The translations under genes and the position numbers were made by a program. Of a stretch of DNA of 64,000 nt, positions 12,001 to 22,130 are shown in pieces. The notes under the pieces are model-generated. The model saw only the letters and a list, made by a program, of their open reading frames with translations, was not told where the DNA came from and made no database searches. How positions within the stretch are numbered: position 1 is the first letter of the stretch; each line of letters opens with the position of its first letter. The DNA is from Paragorgia papillata (taxonomy: Eukaryota > Cnidaria > Anthozoa > Scleralcyonacea > Coralliidae), in NCBI GenBank assembly GCA_035771165.1, contig JAWNZC010000119.1, forward strand, positions 611,001 through 675,000, written 5' to 3'.

Positions 12001-14090
12001 GGCGCACGGACAGACAAGGAATGGCCGGGAGAGGACCTCACAGGAAAGGAAGATGGGGAGAAGGGACAAGGACCGGCAGAAAGGACGAGGACTTGCACAG
12101 GCACGGCACAGGAAGGACGGCACGGAAGGAAGGACAGGAAGGAGGAACAAGAACGAACAGCAGCGAAAGCGGGGACCAGGCCGGACACAGGCCGTAGGCA
12201 GGATCAGGCCGCAACGGGCGAGAGGACGGACGGAACGGAAGAATAGGAGAGAAAGCAGAGAGAGAGAGAGCTGAGTACAGCAAGGAAGGACAGGAACAGG
12301 GCGAGAGGGAAGGACAGGAAGGCACAGAACGGAAGGAAGAAAGCGTCGAGCGGCAGGCACGGACACGGCGGAACACGGGCGCACCGGAAGCGCGACGCTA
12401 GGCCAGCACGGGAGCATGACACAGGAAGAGACTGGCCAAGCAAGAAGGAGGGAGGACTGGACGCAAGGAGGGAGGAACAGGACGGACGGGGCAAGGTAAC
12501 GGAAAGGGGGGGGGGGGACCGGACGGACAGAAAGGCAAGAACAGAAAGCAAAGGACGGACAGGAGGCGAGTAGGAGGGACAGGTCGGAAGGGAACGGTAG
12601 GCGGCAGGGACAGGAAGGCAGGGCCAGGAAGGCTGGGCAGCGAAGCGGGGACAGCAACCAACGAAGGGACACAGGAGGGAAGACTAGAAGACGGGCCGCG
12701 AAGGAACGCGAACAGGCACGGCAGGACGGGACAGGGACGGCCAGGAGGACACAGGCAGGGCGGACAGGAATCGAACAAAGGGAGGAGGATAACGGCAATG
12801 TCAACGGCACCAGGGCAGAGAGGAAGGAAGGACTGGGCAGGCACGGAAGGCAGGGACCAGACAAGGAAGGGAGGAAGGACAGAACAGGACGAGCGGAAGG
12901 CAAGAAGCGGCCGGGCGGGTGGAAGCGACAGGACGGAAACCCGGGTTGCGACGGAATGAATGACGGAAGGGCGGGTGGGAGGAAGCAACACGGACGGACG
13001 AAAGTGAAGAGAGGCACGCGAACGGTGGGCAAGGGGGGGCGGACCGAAAAAGGACTCGGGCGCGAGGCACCGCAAGGCAACGGAGACCGGGGAGTGAGGA
13101 AGGAAGGCACACAGGTCACGCACAGGGAGCGGCACCCGGCCGGCAGACTCCACAGCGGCGCGAGGAACACACGGAACACGGGAGGGCGGAAGACAAAGGC
13201 ACGGGCGTGACGAAACTGGCGAGGGAACAAAACGGGCTGGAGGCAAGAAAGGACCAGGAACGAAAGGGAGAGGAAAACGCGGGGGGACAGCAAGGGCGAG
13301 TTGGCAGGCAGCAGGGCAGCGACGGCTAGGGGGGCCACGGCCGGGAGGCCGGCTGGAGCCAGGCCGAACACGGAAGGCACCGACAGGGAGAGGAAGAACA
13401 AGGCAGGAAGAACAGGGAGAAAGCGGAAGAATCGCAGGGTCGAGCGGCAACGGCCGGCAATGCCGGCACGGGCGAGAGACAGAGGCGACGGCAGGCAGGG
13501 CAGTCAGGCCGGGCAGCGGACACCGACCGGGCGGAGGCACGAACAGGCAGGCACGGCCAGGGAGAGGGCATCAGGACAGGCAGCACCGGGGGAGAAGGAA
13601 GACCGTAAGGGCGGGAGGAAGACACAAACTGCCAGCACGGCCGCACAGGGTTGAGGACGACCAGCGGCGCGCTCGGCATCGATGGGGGCTGCAGGCAAGC
13701 CAGGAAGGACGCACCATGGCGCAAGAGTTAGGAAGGGGGGCGGGACGCGACGGCAAGGCGAGCGAATCAGGGCGAGGACGCCGGCAGGAAGGGCGCAGGC
13801 AAGGCCCGGACGGACGTCCGGGCGGCACGGCCTGCGGGCCAGGACGGCAAGGCAAGAACCGCCACGGACAGGCGGTACGGCCGGGGCGGCACGACCGAGC
13901 CGAGCGGCCGCTCCGTAAGGAAGCCAGAGGACGCGCAAGGGTGGCGCTGACACGGACGGCAGGCCTGCCGGCCGGGCGCGAGGCCGCCCACGCGCGACGC
14001 CGCACGGCCGGCCTCCCGGGCATCGCGGACCGGCCGCCGGCGGCCCTCAACGGCCACGCCAGGCCTTTCGGGAAGGCCAGGTCGGCCGGC
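9065..14090. repeat. 5-kb GC-rich purine tract, degenerate (GGNN)n
   Basis: The + strand is made almost wholly of GGAA, GGCA, GGAC, GGAG and GGCC tetramers in changing order (for example AGGAAGGACGGCAGGCACGG). GC content is far above the flanks, and a run of about 12 G lies near 12505. Both strands hold very long frames (up to about 580 codons on the minus strand, rich in Pro, Ser, Cys, Leu and Arg), but these have no domains and arise because the units lack stop codons. The tract lies inside the third visible intron of gene A. It looks like an ancient (GGAA)n array enriched in C. Confidence 0.85.
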
Positions 14091-15105
14091 CTCTTCCTTC
14101 CTTCCTTTCTTCCTTCCTCCCTTCTCTCTTCCTCCACTTCTTTCTCTCTTCTTTCTTTCACTTCCTCCCTTCCTCACCTTCCTTTCCCCCTTTCTCTCTT
14201 CCTTCCTTTTTTCTTCCTCCCTTCCTTCCTCCCTCCTTCCTTCCTTCCTTACTTCCTTCTTTCCTTCCTTCCTTCCTTTCCCTTCCCTTTCCTTCCCTTC
14301 CTTTCTTTCCCCTTCCTTCTTATTTCCTCCCTCCCTTTCTCTTCCTCCCTTCCTTCCCCCCTTTATCTCTTCCGTTCCTTCCTTCCTTTTTTCTTCCTCC
14401 CTTCCTTCCTCCCTATCTCTCTTCCTTCCTTATTTCCTTTTATTCTTCCTCCCTTCCTTTCTCTCTTCCTCCCTTCCGTCCTCCCTATCTCTCTTCCTGC
14501 CTTCCTTCCTCCCTTTCTCTTTCCCCCTTCCCTCCTCGCTTTCTCTCTTCCTTCCTTTCTTTCTTCCTCCCTTCCTTTCTTCCTCCCATTCTCTTCCTCC
14601 CTTTCTTTCTTCCTCCCTTCCTTCCTCCCTTTCTCTTCCCCCCTTCGTTCCTCCCTTTCTCTAATCCTTCCTCCCTTTCTCTCTCCCTTTATTCCTTCCT
14701 TTCTTCCTTCTTTCCTTCCTACCTTCTTTCCTCCCTTCCTTCCTCCCTTTCTCTTCCTCCCTTCCTTCCTCCCTTCCTCCCGTCCTCCCTCCCTTTCTCT
14801 CTTCCTTCCTTCCTTCCTTTCTCTCTCTCTCTCTTCCTTCTTTCCTTCCTTTCTCTCCCCCCCTCCCTTTCTCTCTTCCTCCCTTCCTTCCTTCCTTTCT
14901 CTTCCCCCTTCCTTCCTCCCTTTTTCTCTTCCTCCCTACCTTTCTTTCTTCCTCCCTCCCTTCCTCCCTTTCTCTTCCTCCCTTTCTCTCTTCCTCCTTT
15001 TCTCTTCCTCCCTTCCTTCCTCCCTTTCTCTGTAACTTCCTTTTTTTCCTTCCTTCCTTCCTTCTCTCCTCCCTTTCTCTTCCTCCCTTCCTTCCTTTCT
15101 CTTTC
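14091..15105. repeat. (TTCC/CTCC/TTTC)n pyrimidine tract
   Basis: Directly after GGCCGGCC at about 14083 the + strand switches to pyrimidines: TTCC, CTCC, TTTC and TCTC units for 1 kb. It is the opposite polarity of the preceding purine tract. The frame 13716-15035 crosses the junction and is a repeat artefact. Confidence 0.9.
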
Positions 15106-15108
15106 CGC

Positions 15109-16440
15109 CACCAAGCTATTTGGAAGCAATATAAAGTTGTCAGAAATCCAAGCGCGAATATTTTAAGACAAATTTAGATCATGCAAAAAGTGATCCAAAG
15201 AAAACATGGAAGCTAATTAATGATTTAAATTCTCGTCATAGTAAACAAAGAAACATTTCGGAAATAAAAATGAATAATCAGACTGTAAGCACACCAGCAG
15301 ATATTGCAGAGGCTTTTAATTCCCATTTTGTTAAAATAGGCGAGAACTTGGCTAGTGAAATACCATCAATACATATTGATCCTATTTCATATCTTAACCC
15401 CACAAATAGTACATTTTCTTTTGAAACGATCGATGTGCAAGAAGTTTGTTGTTTATTAAATAAGCAATATTAAGAAGACAACAGGTTTAGATAACCTGCC
15501 TTGCAAATTATTAAAAATTGCAGCAAACGTCGTATCGCCTTCTTTAACACACATATTTAATCAATCAATCACAACAGGTATTTTCCCTGATGAATGGAGA
15601 TTGGCTAAAGTTTTCCCTGTTTTTAAGAATGGCGAGAAGTCGGACTTTAATAATTATCGACCAATATCAGTAATACCAGCCATAACAAAACTTTTTTGAC
15701 AATAAACAACCTGCTAACAAGTCGTCAGTCTGGCTTTCGTTCATTACATAGTACTGTAACCGCCTTACTGGAAACGACCAATAATTGGTGTGTAAACATT
15801 GATAACGGATTTGTTAATGGAGTAGTTTTTATTGACCTAAAGAAGGCTTTTGACACCATTGATCATAAAATCATAATGCGCAAACTATCACACTATGGTG
15901 TCGACCAAAACACTCTAAAATGGTTTTAGTCATATTTGACAAACCGAAGTCAAAAATGTTATGTCAATGCACATTTGTCTAATACAAAGCCAATTAGCTG
16001 TGGTGTTCCTCAGGGGTCAATAATTGGCCCACTTTTATTTCTGATCTATATCAATGACCTACCAAACTGCTTAGATGATGGTTTGCCTAGAATGTACGCG
16101 GACGATACAAATATTAGTTTCTCTGGTCCGAATAAAAATGACCTAGAACAACGTATGAATATCCAACTAAATAACTTACATAGTTGGCTTAGGGTAAACA
16201 AAAGGGGTGTCGATAAATTTTTGTCAGCGTCGGACTCCCACACGGCAATCATGTAAAACAGTACATAGTAGTTTATTTATTTATTTTATTATTCTGTATT
16301 TTATTTGTATCATATTGCGTAAATATTATATTCATATTGTCAATTTAGTTAACATAATTGATAACTTTAGACTGTCTTAATTATTTATATATATTGAACA
16401 TTTGTACTGATGATTTTTACCGTGTTTAAAAAAAGATTCT
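15109..16440 (+). pseudogene. Non-LTR retrotransposon (LINE) reverse transcriptase remnant
   Basis: Several frames, broken by at least three shifts or stops, make one reverse-transcriptase region. In order they read KTWKLINDLNSRHSKQRNIS (about 15210), TGLDNLPCKLL and FPDEWRLAKVFPVFKNGEK (about 15485-15640), FNNYRPISVIPAITKLF (15650), SGFRSLHSTVTALLE and FIDLKKAFDTIDH (about 15740-15860), CGVPQGSIIGPLLFLIYIND (about 15995), and the catalytic box MYADDTNISF (about 16095). This is the Jockey/CR1/L2-like type. The protein ends after LHSWLRVNK, where the thumb and C-terminus have been lost, and passes into an AT-rich 3' UTR that runs into the (ATCT)n array. The endonuclease part is absent. It is dead, and lies in the gene A intron. 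Confidence 0.88.
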
Positions 16441-16444
16441 ATCC

Positions 16445-16539
<95 letters not shown>

Positions 16540-16785
16540 CATCCATCCATCCATCCATCCATCCATCCATCCATCCATCCATCCATCCATCCATCCATCC
16601 ATCCATCCATCCATCCATCCATCCATCCATCCATCCATCCATCCATCCATCCATCCATCCATCCATCCATCCATCCATCCATCCATCCATCCATCCATCC
16701 ATCCATCCATCCATCCATCCATCCATCCATCCATCCATCCATCCATCCATCCATCCACCCACCCACCCACCCACCCACCCACCCT
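16440..16785 (+). repeat. Ordered tetranucleotide series (ATCT)n, (ATCC)n, (ACCC)n
   Basis: About 24 copies of ATCT (16440-16537) change abruptly to about 54 copies of ATCC (16538-16755), then about 7 copies of ACCC (16756-16784). Each step differs from the last by a single base. The series starts at the 3' end of the LINE remnant, whose tail may have seeded it. Confidence 0.95.
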
Positions 16786-18230
16786 TCCTCCCTTCCTTCC
16801 TCTCCCTCCCTTCGTTCCTCCCTTCATTCCTCCCTTTCTCTCTTCCTTCCTCCCTTTCTCTCTCTCTTCCTTCCTTCCTTCCTTCCTCCCTCCCTTCCTT
16901 CCTTTCTTCGTTCCTTCCTTATTTCCGTCCTTCCTTCCTTCCTTCCTTCTTTCCTTCCTCCCTTCCTCCCTTTCTCTCTTCCTTCCTTCCTTCCTTCCTT
17001 CCTTCCTTCCTTCCTTCCTTCCTTCCTTCATTCATTCCTTACTCCCTCCCTTCCTTCCTTTCTTCGTTCCTTCCGTCTTTCTTTCCTTCCTCCCTTCCTC
17101 CCTTTCTCTCTTCCTTCCTGCCTTTCTCTCTTCCTTCCTCCCTTTCTCTCTTCCTTCCTTCCTTCATTCCTTACTCCCTCCCTTCCTTCCTTTCTTCGTT
17201 CCTTCCTTCCGTCTTTCTTTCCTTCCTCCCTTCCTCCCTTTGTCTCTTCCTTCCTGCCTTTCTCTCTTCCCTCCTCCCTTTCTCTCTTCCTTCCTTCCTT
17301 CATTCCTTACTCCCTCCCTTCCTTCCTTTCTTCGTTCCTTCCTTCCGTCTTTCTTTCCTTCCTCCCTTCCTCCCTTTCTCTCTTCCTTCCTGCCTTTCTC
17401 TCTTCCTTCCTCCCTTTCTCTCTTCCTTCCTGCCTTTCTCTCTTCCTTCCTCCCTTTCCCTCTTCCTTCCTCCCTTTCTCTCGTCCTCCCTTTCTTCCTT
17501 CCTTCCTTCATTCATTCCTTCCTCCCTCCCTCCCTCCCTCCCTCCCTCCCTCCCTCCCTTCCTCCCTTCCTTCCTTCCTTCCTTCCTTCCTTTCTTCCTT
17601 CCTCCCTCCCTGCCTTCCTTTCTTCGTTCCTTCCTTCCTTCCTTCCTTCCTTCATTCCTCCCTCCCTTCCTTCCTTTCTTCGTTCCTTCCTTCCTTCTTT
17701 CTTTCCTTCCTCCCTTTCTCTCTTCCTTCCTGCCTTTCTCTCTTCCTTCCTCCCTTTCTCTCTTCCTTCCTCCCTTTCTCTCTTCCTTCCTCCCTTTCTC
17801 TCTTCCTCCCTTTCTTCCTTCCTTCCTTCCTTCATTCCTTTCTCCCTCCCTTCCTTCCTTCCTTCCTTCCTCCATCCTTCTTCCTTCATTCCTTCCTCCC
17901 TCCCTTCCTTCCTTTCTTCGTTCCTTCCTTCCTTCTTTCTTTTCTTCCTTCCTTCCTTTCTCTCTTCCCTCCTTCCTTCCTTCTTTCTTTCCCTCCTTCC
18001 TTCCTTCCTTTCTTCCTTCCTTCTTCCTTCATTCCTTCCTCCCTCCCTTCCTTCCTTTCTTCGTTCCTTCCTTCCTTCTTTCCTTCCTTCCTTCCTTCCT
18101 TCCTTCCTTCCTTCCTTCCTTCCTTCCTTCCTTTCTCTCTTCCTTCCTTCCTTCCTTCCTTCCTTCCTTTCTCCCTTCCTTCCTCCCTTCCTTCCTTCCT
18201 TCCTTCCTTCGTCGTTCGTTCGTCCGTTCA
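16786..18230 (+). repeat. 1.4-kb (TTCC)n array with longer-period structure
   Basis: TTCC repeats with CTCC, TTTC and TGCC variants follow the ACCC block. A higher-order unit of roughly 130-160 nt recurs several times (ATTCCTTACTCCCTCCCTTCC and CTTTCTTCGTTCC mark it near 17050, 17175, 17320, 17650 and 17905). It ends in GTCGTTCGTTCG about 75 nt before the gene A last exon. The 617-codon frame through it is an artefact. Confidence 0.95.
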
Positions 18231-18295
18231 GCAGTTAATCAATTCTTACTAATTAGGCGATAATTGTACCTATTTTTCTTTTTTAACTTTTTCAG

Positions 18296-18624
18296 TTACT
18301 ACTAAACCTGAATCGTCCGACAAAGGATGTTCAAAAACAGTTCTATATGTCGTAATATCCATTTTGTTGGTCATTATTGCTGTTTTGGTTGTTGTGGTAA
18401 TCTATGTATACTTGCGTCGTCCGAAGCTGCAGCCTTGCGTAAAGGATTCAGTGGTAAATGTTGAGAACGTAACATTTAGCGATGGCATTTATGATGAGGT
18501 TCAAAATCCTGATGCTGACTCCTACCATGAAAACATTAATTCCAGCGCTTACGAAGCTTTGGATCTTAGCACAATAGGACAAGACCAAAATACTTATCAA
18601 TCTTTGGTCAAACCAACTGTTTAA
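18296..18624 (+). CDS. Gene A last exon: transmembrane helix and tyrosine-rich tail
   Basis: The exon follows a TTTTTCAG acceptor in phase 1 and ends at TAA 18622-18624. It opens with the juxtamembrane stretch VTTKPESSDKGCSK, then about 26 uninterrupted hydrophobic residues (18361-18415, starting near VLYVVISILL), then RRPK as a stop-transfer signal, giving a type I topology. The tail is about 70 residues and has four Tyr motifs: YDEV, YHEN, YEAL and YQSL. YEAL and YQSL are 11 residues apart, like a loosely spaced ITAM (YxxL/I-x6-12-YxxL/I). With the SUEL and FTP exons it makes a small lectin receptor that could signal through SH2-domain kinases. ATTAAA at 18774 is a possible polyadenylation signal. 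The protein structure is clear; signalling is inference. Confidence 0.85.
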
Positions 18625-18741
18625 AGTTGTTCTCTGATGAAAATATTGTTGGCAATGTTTTTGCATAATCCTAAAGATGTTATGGTAGTTAGTAATCGTG
18701 CAAAGTTTTATTTCAAAATTCGTTGAAGTAAAGGTGATATT

Positions 18742-19382
18742 TTACGTGTGAAGTTTGTACTTTAGAGCGCCGCCATTAAAGTGACCGAGCTTGAGAAGAA
18801 TGAGTCGAGGAGAACTTATGACGTCATAGACTCAATAACAACAATGACCCTTTTAATATAAATAAGTTTTGTGGAAGCACCACGTAAAATATTTCTTTGC
18901 TAAGCTTTCGGCCTGTTGACTCAGGCCTTCATCAGAGCAATGACAACAAGTTGTTGGCTCACGTCATTTATAAACTAAGCAACTGATCAATTAAATCACG
19001 TAAGAATACAATGGCGTATCCCGTTAATTTTATTAATTAGAAAACAAAATCAAGAATGTTCTCCAAATAGGGCACACGTGCTGTTTAATGACTGTCCTTC
19101 CTGAGAAATAGTGGTGTTTCCACAAAACTTATAATTATTGAACCTTTTGTTGACAATGATCTTTTGTTTTTATTGAGTCTATGACGTCATAAGTTCTCTT
19201 CAACTCATTCTTCTCAGACACGGCCAATTTAATCCTTTATTGGCCAGGTTTTCGGGAGCTCTCCCCTTGACGAGTAAAACCGTCTGGCTTTAGCTAGAAT
19301 AAAATTAATAAGTTGCCAAAAGGCAACTGTGGCCAGTAAAGGGTTACTTGCGGCGCTCCAAAATTCAAACTTCGCACATAAA
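18742..19382. mobile_element. Foldback element downstream of gene A with CRE-like sites
   Basis: Three nested inverted segments are seen. GAAGTTTG...GAGCGCCGC (18750-18775) faces GCGGCGCTCC...CAAACTTC (19350-19375). TTATGACGTCATAGACTCAA at 18818 faces its complement at 19165. GTTTTGTGGAA at 18868 faces TTCCACAAAAC at 19110. The palindrome TGACGTCA is therefore carried twice. The middle holds a hammerhead-like core (see 18904-18936). No coding frame. It may also cover the gene A 3' UTR end. Confidence 0.7.
18904..18936 (-). ncRNA. Hammerhead-like core without a clear cleavage stem
   Basis: On the minus strand CTGATGA (18935-18929) is followed by a perfect 6-bp stem (GGCCTG with CAGGCC) and then GAAA (18909-18906). 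This is the order of the conserved hammerhead core: CUGAUGA, stem II, GAAA. TTGCT before and AGCAA after could form stem I, but stem III is missing and the GUC-type cleavage triplet is not clear. It is probably a decayed or diverged relative of the motif at 37587. Confidence 0.35.
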
Positions 19383-20105
19383 GATACAACTTTGTTTTTG
19401 AGAATTTCGAAATGATCGAAACTTTGTATAATAGGCGAATTTCAAGGTATTACGCGCGCATCGTTTTGCAAAGGAATTGGCGGGCTCCCCACGAAGTAGG
19501 CAATGGCAAACAGACTTGTTAGCGAGCCAACAACAGCAGAATAACAGTGTTAAACATCCAGAAACTGTATTTATACTTTGTTTATTTGAAACAGTATGTT
19601 TACTTTGAGTTGAGCTTGACAGTTTTTTTGAAAAATGATTCGCGCGCAACACCCTGAAACTCGCCTATTAGCAACTATCATTCTATCTTTAATATTATGC
19701 AGAAACATTACCAACAATATTTTCATAAGAGAACCACTTCAAAAACAGTGTTTTTAATTGCACATATTTTTGGTGAAAAGCGTTACAAACTCTAGAAATG
19801 TTTCTCGTACCATCCATGCAAGTGGTGTTATTTTAGCCTTATGGCGTAGTTTATAGAATTTTAAAAAACTTTTTATGAGCATTTAGGTGTTGAGAACATC
19901 AAAAAATATAAAAAATAGGCATCTATTTTTGACAAAATTGATGGATCCGGAATTGTATACTTGTAACAACCTTGTATTTAATCGATATACTGTAGAGCTG
20001 AGCAAGATTTTTGACAAAATTTCTATGCTCACAGGCCATGCTGTGTTTTAACTTGAAAAAAAGAAGAACTCAGAGTAAAGCCATCAAGGCACAGGAGGCT
20101 AAGCA
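19383..20105. other. Intergenic stretch between genes A and B, no feature seen
   Basis: AT-rich sequence with a 95-codon minus-strand frame (19365-19652) that has no recognisable domain. No array and no inverted repeat longer than about 15 bp was noticed. Confidence 0.5.
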
Positions 20106-20109
20106 CTAA

Positions 20110-20215
20110 CAACTCTACTCATATCTGGCATGAGTTCCAAGCCCGGACAGGTGGTCACCCATTCAAGTACTAAATCAATCTAATTGGGCTTTACTCCGGT
20201 CCTCAGATCGGGGGG
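20110..20215 (-). ncRNA. 5S rRNA-like sequence, probable pseudogene or 5S-derived SINE
   Basis: On the minus strand AGTACTTGAATGGGTGACC matches the 5S rRNA box C region (usual AGTACTTGGATGGGTGACC) at all but one base. GATCTGAGG lies upstream and CACCTGTCCGGG downstream, as in 5S. The box A region (GAGTAAAGCCCA) is only partly kept, and the 5' part has decayed. This fits a 5S pseudogene or a SINE3-type element rather than a working gene. Confidence 0.6.
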
Positions 20216-20457
20216 TTGTGGTTAGGTTTAGGGTTGCTCGGGGGTTGTGGTTAGGTTTAGAGGTTGGGCCGTTAGTTCTTTAAAATTCACGATTATTGTT
20301 AATTCTAGGCCAGTTGACAATTAACGATAATCATGAATTCTAGATGAGAAAATACGCTGCGTGATCCGGATGAAGCTCAAATTCTTCTCAAAATAGTGTA
20401 GGGCCACAGGTTTATCAGTACTTTACTGTCACGTGTTTTACCCTCGGTAAATAAAGT

Positions 20458-20625
20458 TGTTAGGTTAGGTTAGGTTAGGTTAGGTTAGGTTAGGTTAGGT
20501 TAGGTTAGGTTAGGTTAGGTTAGGTTAGGTTAGGTTAGGTTAGGTTAGGTTAGGCTAGGGTAGGCTAGGCTAGGCTAGGCTAGGCTAGGCTATGCTATGC
20601 TATGCTATGTTATGCTATGTACTAT
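20458..20625 (+). repeat. (TTAGG)n array grading into CTAGG and CTATG
   Basis: About 20 perfect TTAGG pentamers are followed by CTAGG (about 8), then CTATG and TTATG units. TTAGG is the arthropod telomere repeat, but an internal position and the drift into other pentamers argue for an ordinary pentamer array. Confidence 0.95.
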
Positions 20626-20687
20626 TTAAAACACGAGTAGGAGCGTTTTATCAGTTTGGTTCATGAATATTAATGAGTTTCTGAAGT

Positions 20688-20795
20688 TATGTTATGTTAC
20701 GTTACGTTACGTTACGTTACGTTACGTTACGTTTTGTTATGTTATGTTATGTTATGTTACGTTACGTTACGTTACGTTACGTTACGTTACGTTTG
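20688..20795 (+). repeat. (GTTAC)n and (GTTAT)n pentamer array
   Basis: Blocks of TTATG and TTACG alternate in phase. They differ by one C-to-T change at CG, the signature of methyl-CpG decay. Confidence 0.95.
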
Positions 20796-20804
20796 TTATA
20801 TATA

Positions 20805-20955
20805 TGTTATTTACCGGCTGGGAGGTCCGTATAGAAAAATATTTGCCCGAGGTCTTAAAAAAGGCCCGAGACCGCAGGCCGAGGGACATTTTTGAGACCG
20901 AGGGCAAATATTTTTCTATACGGACCGACGAAAACGGTAAATAACATATTTATTT
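20805..20955. mobile_element. Hairpin MITE beside the pentamer array
   Basis: GTTATTTACCG at the left is mirrored by CGGTAAATAAC at the right. The inner arms GGTCCGTATAGAAAAATATT (20825) and AATATTTTTCTATACGGACC (20908-20927) are perfect complements. The centre has CCCGAGACCGCAGGCCGAGG. It is a whole-length foldback of about 145 bp. Confidence 0.85.
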
Positions 20956-21640
20956 TTTTGTTACATAATTAGATAAATTAACATAATTGAATTAAGTTGC
21001 GTAATCGAGATGACATTCACGTGATACTCAAAAGTCCAAAGTTTATCGTTCGACAGTCGTAAACAACTGCCGACATGTAGTCTGACAAGGAAGCTTGGAA
21101 CCTTTTTTGTGATAAAAAAAACATTCAAAACTTGAAGATCTAGTTACGCAGGGAAGTCAAAATGCAGTCAGTGTTTTTAAAGTTTAGTTGATAAAGATTC
21201 TTCGTCGTTCTTCTTCGTCGCTTGCTCGTTTTTGGCTGTCAAGTCGCTTTCAATATTTGGCTGACTGTATGAAAATTGAAAGTGTGTTCTTCGAGTTTGA
21301 AGACGAAAATGCTTGTAGTAAGCCATTTGTAATTTCAAGTTTCAAGGACATATGACACGATGAGGTTGGCATGTGGAAAATATTTGACTAAAAGGTAATG
21401 AATTGTTGCGGTTTTGTTGAGTTTTTATAGCGGTTGGATAACAGAAGAAAGACAGTTTAGTGTCAAAAGGTTTCAGCTTTTCTATCTTCTCGTGGTATGA
21501 CTTTATATATATATATATACTTCTATATAGTTTCATTTAGTGATTCAAAATACTGTGTTCACAAGTTTATGAATGTTTTTCCTACCGTTTTTAAACTGTT
21601 TTGTTTATAAATATCGCTCGTAAATTTTGCTTTGTCACAG
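20956..21640. other. Intergenic stretch, no feature seen
   Basis: Unique-looking AT-rich sequence with a short (AT)n run near 21505. No frame with a recognisable domain. Confidence 0.5.
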
Positions 21641-22050
21641 TTTTCCCAGCGTTTCTTTTAAAATTCGCTGTTTACACATGAACTTGTCAAAACCATTTGG
21701 ATAATCAAAATCATATGCATCCCCGTAGTCTCTGTTCAATATATTTTTTCTGTGGCAAGCGAAATAGTTATGAAAATCGATCAATTTTAATGACAGAATG
21801 TAAAAAAATAACTTTTTGGACCGCGGTACAAGATATCGTGAAATACCGTTTTCCCAGCGTTTCTTTTAAAATTCGCTGTTTACACATGAAGTTGTCAAAA
21901 CCATTTGGATAATAAAACTCATTTGCATCCCCATAGCTCTCTGTTGAATATATTTTTTCTGTGGCAAGCGAAATAGTTATGAAAATCGATCAGTTTTAAT
22001 TATGACAGAATGTAAAAAAATAACTTTTTGGACCGCGGTCCAAGATATCG
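21641..22050 (+). repeat. Tandem duplication of a 208-bp unit
   Basis: TTTTCCCAGCGTTTCTTTTA starts at 21641 and again at 21849. The two units stay about 95% alike to AAGATATCGT, with small indels near the second copy's TCATTTGCATCC and TTAATTATGACAG. The unit includes GGACCGCGGT. No coding content. Confidence 0.9.
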
Positions 22051-22130
22051 TAAAAAACTGCCCGCTCACGTAGCCAATCAAATTGCAGGAAAGCCTAGGA
22101 TTCGGCCCGCTCACGACTAATAAAAAAATA

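Noticed and set aside
9110..13953. Very long frames on both strands (up to about 580 codons)
   Set aside because: They lie wholly in the (GGNN)n tract, have no domain, are biased to Pro/Ser/Cys/Leu/Arg and overlap in several frames at once. Stop codons are simply absent from the repeat units.
16410..18263. 617-codon forward frame
   Set aside because: It translates ATCT, ATCC and TTCC arrays (Ser/Ile/His, then Leu/Pro/Ser/Phe). A tetranucleotide repeat without stops gives the same result in every frame.
20458..20570. Telomere end
   Set aside because: The run is internal, followed by drifting pentamers and unique sequence on both sides, with receptor genes flanking.
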